Source: Streptomyces avidinii (lineage in GTDB: Bacteria > Actinomycetota > Actinomycetes > Streptomycetales > Streptomycetaceae). From it: a stretch of 64,000 nt of DNA. Within the stretch, counting starts at the first letter, position 1; each line of letters starts with the position of its first letter. Position numbers and translations under genes: made by a program. The notes under the pieces are model-generated. The model did not search any database. It was not told the DNA's origin and saw only the letters and a list, made by a program, of their open reading frames with translations. Location of the stretch: positions 207,563 to 271,562 of the forward strand of contig NZ_BMVL01000001.1 in assembly GCF_014650695.1 (NCBI RefSeq), read 5' to 3'. Of the stretch, positions 6,366 to 15,797 are shown piece after piece.

Positions 6366-8264
6366 ATGGAACCCAGCCGCCCGAACCTTTCGAGCCGACT
6401 GCTCGACCCCTCCTGCCCGCCGTTCGCCCTGCTGCGCCGACGGACCCCCGGCCGCGACCACGACACCGTCGAGGTGCTGATCGGGCAGGTCGGGGAGGTC
6501 GAACGGCTCGCCGACCTGCCCGTCGGCGAGCTGCCCGCCCTGGCCCTCGTCCCCTTCCGGCAGATCCGCGAGCGCGGCTTCGACGTACGGGACGACGGCA
6601 CGCCGCTGAGCGTGCTCGTCGCCGAGGAGGCGTACGAGGTCCCGCTCGCCGAGGCGCTGGACGCTCTGCCGCGGCACCGGGTGCGGGTCGACGGCGGGGG
6701 CTTCGACGTCCCCGACGAGGAGTACGCGGCCACCGTCCGGCGGGTCATCGAGGACGAGATCGGCCGCGGCGAGGGCGCGAACTTCGTCATCCGGCGCACC
6801 TACGAGGGCCGCATCGACGGATTCGGCCGGGCGGACGCGCTCGCACTGTTCCGGCGCCTGTTGGAGGGCGAGCGGGGGGCGTACTGGACGTACGTCGTCC
6901 ACACCGGGGAACGGACCCTCGTCGGGGCCAGCCCGGAGGTGCACGTGCGGATGTCCGGCCGGACGGTCGTGATGAACCCGATCAGCGGCACGTACCGGTA
7001 TCCGGTCGGGGGGCCGACCACCGAGTCGCTCCTCGCCTTCCTCGGCGACCGCAAGGAGACCGAGGAGCTGTCGATGGTGGTCGACGAGGAACTGAAGATG
7101 ATGTGCACGGTCGGCGACCGGGGCGGGGTCGTCGTCGGACCGCGTCTGAAGGAGATGTCCCACCTCGCGCACACCGAGTACGAACTGCGCGGCCGGTCGT
7201 CGATGGACGTGCGGGACGTGCTGCGCGAGACCATGTTCGCGGCGACGGTGACCGGATCCCCGGTGCAGAACGCCTGCCGTGTCATCGAGCGGTACGAGGC
7301 GGGCGGGCGCGGCTACTACGCGGGGGCGCTGGCCCTGCTCGGCGTGGACTCCGCCGGCGCGCAGACGCTGGACTCGCCCATTCTGATCCGCACCGCCGAC
7401 ATCGCGGCGGACGGCGTGCTGCGGGTGCCGGTGGGCGCCACGCTGGTGCGGCACTCGGACCCGGACGGCGAGGTGGCGGAGACGCACGCGAAGGCGGCGG
7501 GCGTGCTGGCGGCGCTGGGGGTGCGGCCGGCGGCGCCGCGGCCGGCGTTCGACGGGGCCCGGCTGGCGGACGACCCGCGGGTGCAGGCGGCGCTGGCGGC
7601 CCGGCGGTCGGACCTCGCGCCGTTCTGGCTCCGGATGCAGGAGCGGCCGGCTCCGGTGACCGGGCACGCGCTGGTGGTGGACGGCGAGGACACCTTCACG
7701 GCGATGCTGGCGCACGTCCTGCGGGTGGCCGGGCTGGCGGTGACCGTACGCCGCTACGACGATCCGGGGCTGCGGACGGCGGCCCTGGCCTGGGAGGGGC
7801 CGATCGTGCTGGGCCCCGGCCCGGGCAACCCGGCCGAATCGGCGGACCCCAGGATGCGGATGCTGCGCGCGCTCGCGGCCGACCTGCTGGCCGGGCACCG
7901 CCACGGCCTGGTCGGGGTCTGTCTGGGCCACGAGCTGCTGGCGGCGGAGCTCGGGCTCCCGCTGATCCGCAAGGCGGAGCCGGCGCAGGGGGCGCAGGTC
8001 CGGATCGACCTGTTCGGGGCCGAGGAGGTGGTCGGCTTCTACAACACGTACACCGCGCACTGCGACGACGCGGGCGCCGGGCGGCTGGACGCCGCGGGGG
8101 TGGAGGTCGCTCGCGACCCGGCGACGGGGGAGGTCCACGCCCTGCGGTCCCCGGCCGGGGGCTTCGCGGGCGTCCAGTTCCACCCGGAGTCGGTGCTCAC
8201 CCTGCGGGGCGCGGACGTGTTGCGCGAGCTGCTCACCGGAGTGATGGCCCCGACCCCGGCGTAG
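6366..8264 (+). CDS. trpEG: Fused anthranilate synthase components I and II (TrpEG)
   Basis: A 632-residue fusion. Residues 1 to about 420 are the chorismate-binding TrpE domain (NPISGTYRYP, DRKETEELSMVVDEELKMM, VTGSPVQNACRVIERYE, YYAGALALLG). Residues from about 437 to the end form a class I glutamine amidotransferase (LGPGPGNP, nucleophile Cys in GVCLGHE, His and Glu in FHPES). It makes anthranilate from chorismate and glutamine for tryptophan. The fusion also resembles PhzE, which makes 2-amino-2-desoxyisochorismate, but the Trp-codon attenuator upstream argues for a tryptophan role. It is the only gene behind the attenuator and is convergent with pfkA. Confidence 0.92.
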   Translation: MEPSRPNLSSRLLDPSCPPFALLRRRTPGRDHDTVEVLIGQVGEVERLADLPVGELPALALVPFRQIRERGFDVRDDGTPLSVLVAEEAYEVPLAEALDALPRHRVRVDGGGFDVPDEEYAATVRRVIEDEIGRGEGANFVIRRTYEGRIDGFGRADALALFRRLLEGERGAYWTYVVHTGERTLVGASPEVHVRMSGRTVVMNPISGTYRYPVGGPTTESLLAFLGDRKETEELSMVVDEELKMMCTVGDRGGVVVGPRLKEMSHLAHTEYELRGRSSMDVRDVLRETMFAATVTGSPVQNACRVIERYEAGGRGYYAGALALLGVDSAGAQTLDSPILIRTADIAADGVLRVPVGATLVRHSDPDGEVAETHAKAAGVLAALGVRPAAPRPAFDGARLADDPRVQAALAARRSDLAPFWLRMQERPAPVTGHALVVDGEDTFTAMLAHVLRVAGLAVTVRRYDDPGLRTAALAWEGPIVLGPGPGNPAESADPRMRMLRALAADLLAGHRHGLVGVCLGHELLAAELGLPLIRKAEPAQGAQVRIDLFGAEEVVGFYNTYTAHCDDAGAGRLDAAGVEVARDPATGEVHALRSPAGGFAGVQFHPESVLTLRGADVLRELLTGVMAPTPA

Positions 8265-8269
8265 GTGGG

Positions 8270-8365
8270 GCCACCGCTGCGCGGGGCTGTCCCCTACCGG
8301 CCCTTCCGCCGTTCCCCGGGCCCTGCCCGGACCCGGTCCTCAATCGTCGGACGGGCCGAAAGAAC
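8270..8365. repeat. Degenerate copy of the streptomycete extragenic GC palindrome
   Basis: Between trpEG and pfkA the sequence resembles the start of a family seen elsewhere in this window: a GGGGCTG stretch, CCCGGGCCCTGCCCGGACCC and then CCTCAATCGTCGGACGGGC. It is more diverged than the copies near 22.8 and 45.3 kb. Confidence 0.5.
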
Positions 8366-8401
8366 CGACCAGGGTGTTCTCGGAGCGGCGGCCCGCCAGG
8401 A

Positions 8402-8433
8402 CCATGGGCCGTTTGTCACCATACGGCCCGTGG
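8402..8433 (-). terminator. Terminator between trpEG and pfkA
   Basis: Arms 8402-8412 and 8423-8433 pair over 11 bp with one G-U pair and a 10-base loop, 15 bp after the pfkA stop. It could serve both convergent genes. Confidence 0.6.
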
Positions 8434-8447
8434 CGTCGGGTCGCCGC

Positions 8448-9476
<1,029 letters not shown>

Positions 9477-9501
9477 GGAATCTCCAATCGCCATGACGGT
9501 C

Positions 9502-9507
9502 ACGCTA
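9502..9507 (-). promoter_or_regulatory. -10 element of pfkA
   Basis: TAGCGT on the minus strand, with a possible TTGCTG -35 sixteen bases upstream. The spacer holds the palindrome at 9511-9524. Confidence 0.45.
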
Positions 9508-9510
9508 GTG

Positions 9511-9524
9511 GTGACCCAGGTCAC
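9511..9524. promoter_or_regulatory. Crp-like operator in the pfkA promoter
   Basis: GTGACCCAGGTCAC is a 14-bp inverted repeat with 6-bp arms. It fits the streptomycete Crp pattern GTG-N6-GNCAC exactly, as I recall that pattern, and the general CRP form GTGA-N6-TCAC. Its position between the -35 and -10 elements would favour repression. Confidence 0.5.
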
Positions 9525-9641
9525 AGCAAGGGGAGCGGCGAGGGCAATTCCGGTGGAATCATGAGGCGTTGCGTACGCCCGTTCACTCGTACGAGGACGA
9601 AAGTACGATCGACGGGCGGTGCGGGCGTTCCCGGGCCCGCC

Positions 9642-10349
9642 CTACGCGTCGTCGAGGCCGCGCTCTATGGCGTACCGGACGAGCTCCACCCGGTTGTGCA
9701 ACTGGAGCTTGCCCAGGGTGTTCTGGACGTGGTTCTGGACGGTGCGGTGGGAGATGACCAGCCGCTCGGCGATCTGCTTGTACGACAGCCCCTTGGCCAC
9801 CAGCCTCAGTACCTCGGTCTCCCGGTCGGTCAGTTGGGGCGCCTTCGGCTCGTCGGAGGTGGCCGGCAGCGGGTCGGTGGCCAGGCGCCGGTACTCGCCG
9901 AGCACCAGCCCGGCCAGGCCCGGGGTGAAGACCGGGTCGCCGGCCGCGGTGCGGCGGACGGCATCGATCAGTTCCTGGGCGCCGGCGGACTTCAGCAGGT
10001 AGCCGGTCGCGCCGGACTTCACCGCCTCCAGGACGTCCGCGTGCTCACCGCTGGCCGACAGGACCAGGACCCTCAGGGCCGGATTGGCGCCGACCAGCTC
10101 CTTGCAGACCTGGACGCCCGGCATCCCGGGCAGGTTGAGGTCGAGGACCAGCACGTCGGGCGTGACGGCGCGGGCCCGGCGTACCGCCTCGGCTCCGTCG
10201 CCGGCGGTGGCGACGACGTCGAAGCCGGCCGCGGCCAGGTCGCGGGCGACCGCGTCCCGCCACATCGGGTGGTCGTCGACGACCATCACCCGGATCTCGT
10301 GCAGCTCGTTCGGCCTGTTCGGGTCGTTCACGTCGGTGCGCTCGCTCAT
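9642..10349 (-). CDS. macR: NarL/LuxR-family response regulator
   Basis: A 235-residue two-component regulator. The receiver domain (about residues 19-135) has the acidic pair in VVDDHPMW, the phospho-acceptor Asp in VLVLDLNLPG and Lys in YLLKSAG. The LuxR helix-turn-helix follows near residues 170-230 (LTDRETEVLRLVAKG, YKQIAERLVISHRTVQNHV). Its ATG overlaps the stop of the kinase gene as ATGA. Order and position match the MacRS pair (SCO2120/SCO2121) reported to affect morphology and actinorhodin in S. coelicolor; the symbol rests on that remembered correspondence. Confidence 0.92.
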   Translation of the reverse strand: MSERTDVNDPNRPNELHEIRVMVVDDHPMWRDAVARDLAAAGFDVVATAGDGAEAVRRARAVTPDVLVLDLNLPGMPGVQVCKELVGANPALRVLVLSASGEHADVLEAVKSGATGYLLKSAGAQELIDAVRRTAAGDPVFTPGLAGLVLGEYRRLATDPLPATSDEPKAPQLTDRETEVLRLVAKGLSYKQIAERLVISHRTVQNHVQNTLGKLQLHNRVELVRYAIERGLDDA

Positions 10350-11563
10350 CTCTTGTCCGTCCTCCCCCTGGGTACCTTCAGTTCCACTTCGGTGCCCTGC
10401 CCGGGGACGGACACCAGATCGGCGCTGCCGCCGAGATCGCGCAGCCTGCCGCGGATGGACAGGGCCACCCCCATCCGGCCCTCGCCCTCCGCCTGGTCGA
10501 GCCGGCCCGCCGGGATGCCGGGGCCGTCGTCGCGAACGGTCACGATCACCTCGTCGCCCCAGTCCTCGACCAGGATCCAGGCCCGCGCCCCCTCCCCGGC
10601 GTGCTTGCGCACGTTGTCCAGGGCGGCGCCGACGGCCGCGGCCAGTTCCTTGGCGGCGGGCACCGGCAGCGGCACCGGGGTGCCCGGCTCGGCGAAGCTC
10701 ACCCGGGACCCGGCGTGCGGGGCGAGCAGCGAGCGCAGGTCCAACTCGCCGTCGTCGGCGCCCGGCTCCTCCTCCTCGTACGTGTCCACCAGCGCGCCGC
10801 GCGACTCGTCGCGGCAGACCCGGGAGGGCTGCACCAGCCCGCTGGAGACGAGCGTGCGCAGCGCCACCTCCTGCTCCCCCGCCATCCTGCCGAGCTCCTC
10901 GGCCTCGCCGCCCAGCTCGCTGCCGCGCCGCTGGACCATGGCGAGGACCTGGAGGACCCCGTCGTGGATGTCGCGGGCGAGCCGCTCGCGCTCGCGGGTG
11001 GCGGCCTCGATCTCCAGTGCCCGGGCGAGGGTGTTCTCGCTGGCCCGGGCGACCTCGACGACGTAGCCGATGGCCACCGAGGAGACCCAGACGAGCAGGA
11101 CGTTGTGCAGGGCGTCCCGGGTGGGCTGGCCGCCGTGGATGAGGATGGTCGCCGCGGCCACGAACGTGGAGGCGAAGCAGGCCCAGCGCCAGCCGCCCTT
11201 GATGGCGAAGCCGAGGACCGCGCCGCCGGTCCAGATCGTGGGGAGGGTGGGACCGCCCCCGGCGATCCGCTCGTGGGTGTCGGCGATCGGGGTCAGCGCG
11301 ATCCCGAGGATCGCGACGGTGAGGTCGGCGACGAGGAAGGCCTTGGTGCAGCTGGCGGCGTTGGCGACCCTGCCGAAGGTCGCGAGGGTCCACAGGGCGA
11401 GGAAGGAGAGGTAGCCGGCCGCGACCCCGGGGTGCGGGAACTCCTTGTACGAGGCGGCGAACAGCAGCACCGCGTAGATCATGGTCAGCAGCCGGTACGC
11501 CGTCAGGGCGCGCCAGAGCGGCTGCTCGACCGACATGCGTACGACGCGTTCCCGCTTCGCCAT
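10346..11563 (-). CDS. macS: Membrane sensor histidine kinase, partner of the downstream regulator
   Basis: A 405-residue HisKA_3-type kinase. About five hydrophobic spans lie in residues 15-170, followed by a coiled linker and the H-box RERERLARDIHDGVLQVLAMV. A HATPase_c domain ends the protein (N-box ALDNVRKHA, G-box VRDDGPGIP). There is no large extracellular domain, so a membrane-linked signal is likely. It is translationally coupled to macR by a 4-bp ATGA overlap. A 20-bp perfect palindrome precedes its ribosome site, and the acyltransferase gene ends 38 bp upstream on the same strand. Confidence 0.92.
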   Translation of the reverse strand: MAKRERVVRMSVEQPLWRALTAYRLLTMIYAVLLFAASYKEFPHPGVAAGYLSFLALWTLATFGRVANAASCTKAFLVADLTVAILGIALTPIADTHERIAGGGPTLPTIWTGGAVLGFAIKGGWRWACFASTFVAAATILIHGGQPTRDALHNVLLVWVSSVAIGYVVEVARASENTLARALEIEAATRERERLARDIHDGVLQVLAMVQRRGSELGGEAEELGRMAGEQEVALRTLVSSGLVQPSRVCRDESRGALVDTYEEEEPGADDGELDLRSLLAPHAGSRVSFAEPGTPVPLPVPAAKELAAAVGAALDNVRKHAGEGARAWILVEDWGDEVIVTVRDDGPGIPAGRLDQAEGEGRMGVALSIRGRLRDLGGSADLVSVPGQGTEVELKVPRGRTDKR

Positions 11564-11576
11564 CTCCCCCACCCCT

Positions 11577-11596
11577 CGCGGGCGGTACCGCCCGCG
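11577..11596. repeat. 20-bp perfect palindrome between plsC and macS
   Basis: CGCGGGCGGTACCGCCCGCG is self-complementary over 20 bp. On the transcript it forms an 8-10 bp hairpin 13 bp before the macS ATG, just upstream of the AGGGGTGGGGGAG ribosome site. It may be a partial terminator after plsC, a processing site or a protein-binding site. Confidence 0.6.
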
Positions 11597-11601
11597 CCCG
11601 G

Positions 11602-12357
11602 CTACTCCGGCGTGCCGCCGGCCTTCTCGCCCTTTTCCGGCTTCTCCGACTTCTCGGCCTTGGCGGCCTTCTCGGCATCGGCGATCTGGCGCTTGGCCGC
11701 CGTCGCGTAGATGTCGACGTACTCCTGGCCGGAGAGCTTCATGATCTCGTACATGACCTCGTCGGTCACCGAGCGGAGGATGAAGCGGTCGTTGTCCATG
11801 CCGTGGTAGCGGCTGAAGTCCAGCGGCTTGCCGATCCGGATCCCCGGACGCATCAGCTTGGGGACCACCTTGCCGGGCGGCTGGATCTTCTCCGTGTCGA
11901 TCATCGCCACGGGGATCACGGGCGCCCCGGTGGCCAGGGCCACGCGGGCCAGACCGCCGGGCTTGCCGCGGTAGAGGCGTCCGTCGGGTGAACGCGTGCC
12001 CTCGGGGTAGATACCGAACAACTCCCCGCGTTCGATGACGTCGATGCCGCTCTGGATCGCGGCCTCGCCGGCCCCGCGGGCGCCGGAGCGGTCCACCGGG
12101 AGCTGGCCGACGCCCTTGAAGAAGGCGGCCGTCAGCTTGCCCTTGACCCCCGGGGAGGTGAAGTACTCGGCCTTCGCGATGAAGGTGACCTTCCGGTCCA
12201 GCACCGCCGGCAGGAAGAAGGAGTCGGAGAAGGACAGGTGGTTGCTCGCGAGGATCGCCGGCCCCTCCGCGGGAATGTTCTCGAGGCCCTCCACCCACGG
12301 CCTGAAAGCGAGTTTCAGTGAACCGCCGATGGAGAACTTCATTGCGCCGTAGATCAA
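11602..12357 (-). CDS. plsC: 1-acyl-sn-glycerol-3-phosphate acyltransferase family protein
   Basis: A 251-residue PlsC-type acyltransferase for phosphatidic acid or glycolipid synthesis. Motif I is NHLSFSDSFF (family NHxxxxD) and motif III is GIYPEGTRS; VIPVAMIDT lies near motif IV. The last 25 residues are a Lys/Glu/Ala-rich tail, possibly a disordered or coiled segment. The TTG at 12357 is chosen because AGGAAGG lies 8 bases upstream; the ATG at 12342 (MKFSIGG) is the alternative. It probably heads an operon with macS and macR. The M. tuberculosis counterpart in the syntenic block is Rv2182c. Confidence 0.92.
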   Translation of the reverse strand: MIYGAMKFSIGGSLKLAFRPWVEGLENIPAEGPAILASNHLSFSDSFFLPAVLDRKVTFIAKAEYFTSPGVKGKLTAAFFKGVGQLPVDRSGARGAGEAAIQSGIDVIERGELFGIYPEGTRSPDGRLYRGKPGGLARVALATGAPVIPVAMIDTEKIQPPGKVVPKLMRPGIRIGKPLDFSRYHGMDNDRFILRSVTDEVMYEIMKLSGQEYVDIYATAAKRQIADAEKAAKAEKSEKPEKGEKAGGTPE

Positions 12358-12512
12358 CTCGAAAGCCTTCCTGTGTCTGTCGAACAGACCATATCCCGTG
12401 CCCACACCGGCAGGGGCCCGACGACCCTGGCCGGTGCCACCCCGGTCGCGTACGGTGAAGTCACACAGAGCAACGCACCCACCCGACGTACATCATGATC
12501 AAGGAGACCCTG

Positions 12513-13292
12513 GTGCCCGTCCTCCCTGGAGCCGAGCCGTTCCGCCACGAGGGCGGAGAGGTCGGCGTCCTCCTCTGCCACGGCTTCACCGGTTCCCCGC
12601 AGTCGCTGCGCCCCTGGGCCGAGTATCTCGCCGGGCGGGGGCTCACGGTGTCGCTGCCGCTGCTGCCCGGACACGGGACGCGCTGGCAGGACATGCAGCT
12701 CACGGGCTGGCAGGACTGGTACGCCGAGGTCGACCGCGCCCTGCGGGAACTGCTGGACCGGTGCGAGCAGGTGTTCGTCTTCGGGCTGTCGATGGGCGGG
12801 GCCCTGACCCTGCGGCTGGCCGCCAAGCACGGGGACTCCATCAGCGGCATCGTGCTCGTCAACCCGGCCAACAAGGTGCACGACCCGCTGGCCGTGACCC
12901 TTCCGGTGACCAAGCACTTCATCCGCTCCACTCCGGGCATCGCGAGCGACATCGCGAAGCCGGGCTCGGAGGAGGTCGGCTACGACCGGGTCCCGACCCG
13001 GGCCGCGCACTCGCTGAAGAAGTTCCTGCAACTGGTCGACACCGAGCTGCCGCAGGTCACGCAGCCGATGCTGCTGCTGCACAGCCCGCAGGACCATGTC
13101 GTACCGCCCGTCGACTCCGCTCGGGTACTGGCCCGGGTCTCCTCCACGGATGTCACCGAGACCCTGCTGGAACAGAGCTACCACGTCGCGACGTTGGACC
13201 ATGACGCGGAGCGGATCTTCGCGGACAGCTATGCGTTCATCGGCCGACTGGCGGAGAGCGTGGGCAGGGAGGGGGCGCAGGCCGGTGGCTGA
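12513..13292 (+). CDS. Alpha/beta-hydrolase, carboxylesterase/lipase type
   Basis: A 259-residue serine hydrolase resembling the Est30/YvaK carboxylesterases. The oxyanion segment is LLCHGFTGSPQSLRPW, the nucleophile is Ser in GLSMGG, the acid is Asp in SPQDHVVPP and the base is His in SYHVATLDHD. The natural substrate is unknown, probably short-chain or lipid esters. The GTG at 12513 is taken as start since AAGGAG lies 7 bases upstream. It overlaps the next gene by 8 bp. It is divergent from plsC. Confidence 0.88.
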   Translation: MPVLPGAEPFRHEGGEVGVLLCHGFTGSPQSLRPWAEYLAGRGLTVSLPLLPGHGTRWQDMQLTGWQDWYAEVDRALRELLDRCEQVFVFGLSMGGALTLRLAAKHGDSISGIVLVNPANKVHDPLAVTLPVTKHFIRSTPGIASDIAKPGSEEVGYDRVPTRAAHSLKKFLQLVDTELPQVTQPMLLLHSPQDHVVPPVDSARVLARVSSTDVTETLLEQSYHVATLDHDAERIFADSYAFIGRLAESVGREGAQAGG

Positions 13293-13863
13293 GCACGAGG
13301 AGCAGTCCGGCGGGGTGCCGCCGCTGGACGAGGAAGCGGCGTGGGCGGCGATCGTCGCCGGGTACGGGCAGGAGCCGCCGGACCCGCCGGGGGCCCGGCC
13401 GTTCAAGCCGATCGAGAACCTCCTCCTGCCGGAGGAGGACGTCAAACCGCTGCCCGAGCCGGAGCCCGGGCCCGAGCCGGCCGAGGAAGCGATCGCGGAA
13501 CCGGAGCCGCCGGTGGCGCTGGGCAGCTCCGTGGTCTTCGCCCCGGGCGTGGGCATGACGGGCCCCCGGGACCACTCACTGGAGGAGCCCAAGGACGACG
13601 ACCTGTCCCCGGCGGAGGAGGGCCACTTCGTTCCTCCGGAGCCGGAGCTCCCGCCCGCGGACACGACGTCGAAGTTCGCGTGGCTGGCGGTGGTCGGCGG
13701 CCCGGTGCTGCTCCTGCTGGCGGTGCTCCTGCAGTGGGAGATGACCTGGTGGCTGACGACGCTGGGCATCGGCGGCTTCCTGGGCGGCTTCGCGACGCTG
13801 GTGGCGCGCATGGCGCACGACGACGAGGACGACGACGACCCGGGCCGCGGCGCGGTCGTCTGA
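13285..13863 (+). CDS. Acidic, Pro/Glu-rich protein with two C-terminal membrane spans
   Basis: A 192-residue protein of no recognised family. Residues 1-125 are low-complexity and acidic (repeats of PEPEP and PEEDVK type), probably disordered and cytoplasmic. Two spans follow near residues 130-155 (AWLAVVGGPVLLLLAVLL) and 158-178 (TTLGIGGFLGGFATLV), and the tail is Asp-rich (DDEDDDD). The GTG start lies inside the end of the esterase gene, so the two are translationally coupled. Streptomycete relatives are annotated only as membrane proteins; a scaffold role is a guess. Confidence 0.75.
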   Translation: MAEHEEQSGGVPPLDEEAAWAAIVAGYGQEPPDPPGARPFKPIENLLLPEEDVKPLPEPEPGPEPAEEAIAEPEPPVALGSSVVFAPGVGMTGPRDHSLEEPKDDDLSPAEEGHFVPPEPELPPADTTSKFAWLAVVGGPVLLLLAVLLQWEMTWWLTTLGIGGFLGGFATLVARMAHDDEDDDDPGRGAVV

Positions 13864-13963
13864 CCACCGGCGGGGCTGAGACAGCCCCGCCGGTGTTCGA
13901 GGCGCGGGGGTCCGGGGGCAGCACCCCCGGCAACGGCCCGCAGCCGGGGGTACGGGATCGCCG
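13864..13963. repeat. Streptomycete extragenic GC palindrome, copy 2
   Basis: Contains the GGTGTTCGAGGCGCGGGGG and GTCCGGGGGCAGCACCCCCGG modules that recur near 22.8 and 45.3 kb. It lies between convergent genes. Confidence 0.6.
13865..13895. terminator. Bidirectional terminator with extragenic palindrome
   Basis: Arms 13865-13877 and 13883-13895 form a perfect 13-bp stem with a 5-base loop right after the stop of the plus-strand membrane protein. The convergent gene on the minus strand ends at 13966. The sequence continues into GTTCGAGGCGCGGGGGTCCGG, shared with other extragenic repeats in the window. Confidence 0.75.
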
Positions 13964-13965
13964 GG

Positions 13966-14715
13966 CTACGGCGCAGCCGCCAGGCGCAGGGCCGCCAGCA
14001 CCGGCAAGTGGTCCGTCGCCGACCGCAGGTCCTCGGCGAAGACCCCCGGCAGCCCCGTAGGGACCCCGCAGGCCAGCACCTCCACCCCCTTCGAGGCGAA
14101 CACGGCGTCGATCCGCCGCTCCGGCGCCGCCGCCGGGAAGGTCGGTCCGCCGCCCCACGGGGCCACGGCCCGGCAGTCCTGGAGCTCGGCGGCCAGCCTC
14201 CCGTACGCCGGCCCGTCCGGGCCTTCGTTCAGGTCGCCCGCGGCGATCGCGTACGGCACGTCCAGCCCGGCCAGCCGGTCCAGCAGCAGCTCCGCGTGGG
14301 CCCGCCGCTCCGCGGCCTGCAGCGACAGGTGTACGGAGGCCAGGCCCACCCGGACGTCCCCGACCCGGACCACCGCCGTCGCGAAGCCCCGGCGGTGCAG
14401 TCCGGGCGTGCGCGGCAGCAGCACGTCCTGCGTGCGCTCCACGAAGACCCGCAGCGAGCACAGCAGCAGCGGGCCGGCCGCCGTCGCGCCCCCGCCCAGC
14501 ACCACCAGGTCGCACTTGGCCGCCAGGCGGGCCGCGTGTTTGCGCCACCGGAAGAACCGCGGCGCCTCCTGTACGAGGACGAGGTCGGGCTCGCAGGCCC
14601 GGATCACCCGGACCAGCGCCTCCTCGTCGTCGCGCAGCGATCGGATGTTGTAGCTGAGCACCCGGATCACGGCAGAACCGTCGGGCTCCGTACGGGACTT
14701 CGGCAGCTGGTCCAT
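13966..14715 (-). CDS. Endonuclease/exonuclease/phosphatase family protein
   Basis: A 249-residue EEP-fold hydrolase. Family motifs appear in order: VLSYNIRSL, DLVLVQEAPRF (metal-ligand Glu), LASVHLSL, AAGDLNEGPDGP (Asp-Asn) and the terminal ATDHLPVLAAL (catalytic Asp-His, in place of the common SDHLP). Members cut DNA, RNA, phosphoinositides or sphingomyelin, and the substrate cannot be read here. No signal peptide is seen. The glucokinase terminator upstream separates it from the glk operon. Confidence 0.85.
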   Translation of the reverse strand: MDQLPKSRTEPDGSAVIRVLSYNIRSLRDDEEALVRVIRACEPDLVLVQEAPRFFRWRKHAARLAAKCDLVVLGGGATAAGPLLLCSLRVFVERTQDVLLPRTPGLHRRGFATAVVRVGDVRVGLASVHLSLQAAERRAHAELLLDRLAGLDVPYAIAAGDLNEGPDGPAYGRLAAELQDCRAVAPWGGGPTFPAAAPERRIDAVFASKGVEVLACGVPTGLPGVFAEDLRSATDHLPVLAALRLAAAP

Positions 14716-14731
14716 GCCCGCAAGATACGCA

Positions 14732-14768
14732 GCCGCCCGCCGCTCCCCCAAGGGGCGCGGCGGGCGGC
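14732..14768 (-). terminator. Terminator after glucokinase
   Basis: Arms 14732-14743 and 14757-14768 form a 12-bp GC stem; the loop itself pairs CCCC with GGGG. It lies 27 bp after the glkA stop. Confidence 0.75.
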
Positions 14769-14794
14769 GGGCATGGAATGCAGGGCGGAGGTGC

Positions 14795-15736
14795 TCAGCC
14801 CTGGCGGGCCAGGTCGGCCGCGCCGACGAGCCCGGCCTTGCCGCCGAGCTGTGCGGCGAGGACCTGGGCGTGCGGCCGCCAGGCGCCGCCCACCAGCCAG
14901 CGCTTGAAGGACTTGCGGATCGGGTCGAGGACGAGGTCGCCCTCGTCGGAGACCCCGCCGCCGACGATGAACGCGGACGGGTCGAAGAGCGAGGCCAGGT
15001 CGGCCAGGCCCGCGCCGGCCCAGCGGGCCAGCTCGCGGAAGGCGTCGATGGCCACCAGGTCGCCCTGCCGGGCGGCCTCGCTGATGTGCTTGCCCTCGAT
15101 GCCCTCGGGAGTGCCGTCGCCGAGCGAGAGCAGGATCGTCGCGTTCTCGGGGGTGGCGTTGGCGCGCTGCTTCGCGTACCGGACGAGCGCGCGCCCGGAG
15201 GCGTACTGCTCCCAGCAGCCCTGGCTGCCGCAGCCGCACAGCAGCCCGTCCGGGACGACCCGGATGTGGCCGAACTCGGCGGCGACGCCGAACCGTCCGC
15301 GGCGCAGCTTGTTGCCGATGATGATGCCGCCGCCGAGGCCGGTGCCGAGCGTGATGCAGATGACGTCGTCGTGGCCCTGGCCCGCACCGAAGCGGTACTC
15401 GCCCCAGGCCGCGCAGTTCGCGTCGTTCTCGACGACGACGGGCAGGCCGATGCGCTGCTCGACCTTGTCCTTGAGCGGCTCGTGCCGCCAGTTGATGTTG
15501 GGCGCGAAGAGCACCGTCGCGCGCTTGTCGTCCACGTATCCGGCGGCGCCGATGCCGACGGCCTCGATGGTGTGGTTGCTGCTGACCTCGGAAACGGCGG
15601 CGCAGATGGCCTCCGTCACTCCGTCCGCGGTCGGCGGGGTGGGCACCTTGTACGTCTCAAGGATCGTGCCCTCTTCGTCGACCACGCCGGCCGCGATCTT
15701 CGTGCCGCCGATGTCGACGCCGATGGTGAGTCCCAT
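14795..15736 (-). CDS. glkA: ROK-family glucokinase
   Basis: A 313-residue ATP-glucose kinase. Phosphate-1 motif GVDIGGTKIAAGVVD, glucose-site ENDANCAAWGEYRFG, adenosine segment TLGTGLGGGII and the ROK zinc motif CGCGSQGCWEQYASG are all intact. In S. coelicolor the equivalent GlkA (SCO2126) is also needed for glucose repression, so this gene is the likely carbon-control kinase. It ends a same-strand run: START-like protein, ArsA-like ATPase, DUF5304, glkA. GAGG precedes the ATG. Confidence 0.96.
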   Translation of the reverse strand: MGLTIGVDIGGTKIAAGVVDEEGTILETYKVPTPPTADGVTEAICAAVSEVSSNHTIEAVGIGAAGYVDDKRATVLFAPNINWRHEPLKDKVEQRIGLPVVVENDANCAAWGEYRFGAGQGHDDVICITLGTGLGGGIIIGNKLRRGRFGVAAEFGHIRVVPDGLLCGCGSQGCWEQYASGRALVRYAKQRANATPENATILLSLGDGTPEGIEGKHISEAARQGDLVAIDAFRELARWAGAGLADLASLFDPSAFIVGGGVSDEGDLVLDPIRKSFKRWLVGGAWRPHAQVLAAQLGGKAGLVGAADLARQG

Positions 15737-15797
15737 TAGTCCCTCGGTTTCCGGTCAAACCCCGCCACGGCCAACGGTACCCGAGGCTTCCGGAGCT

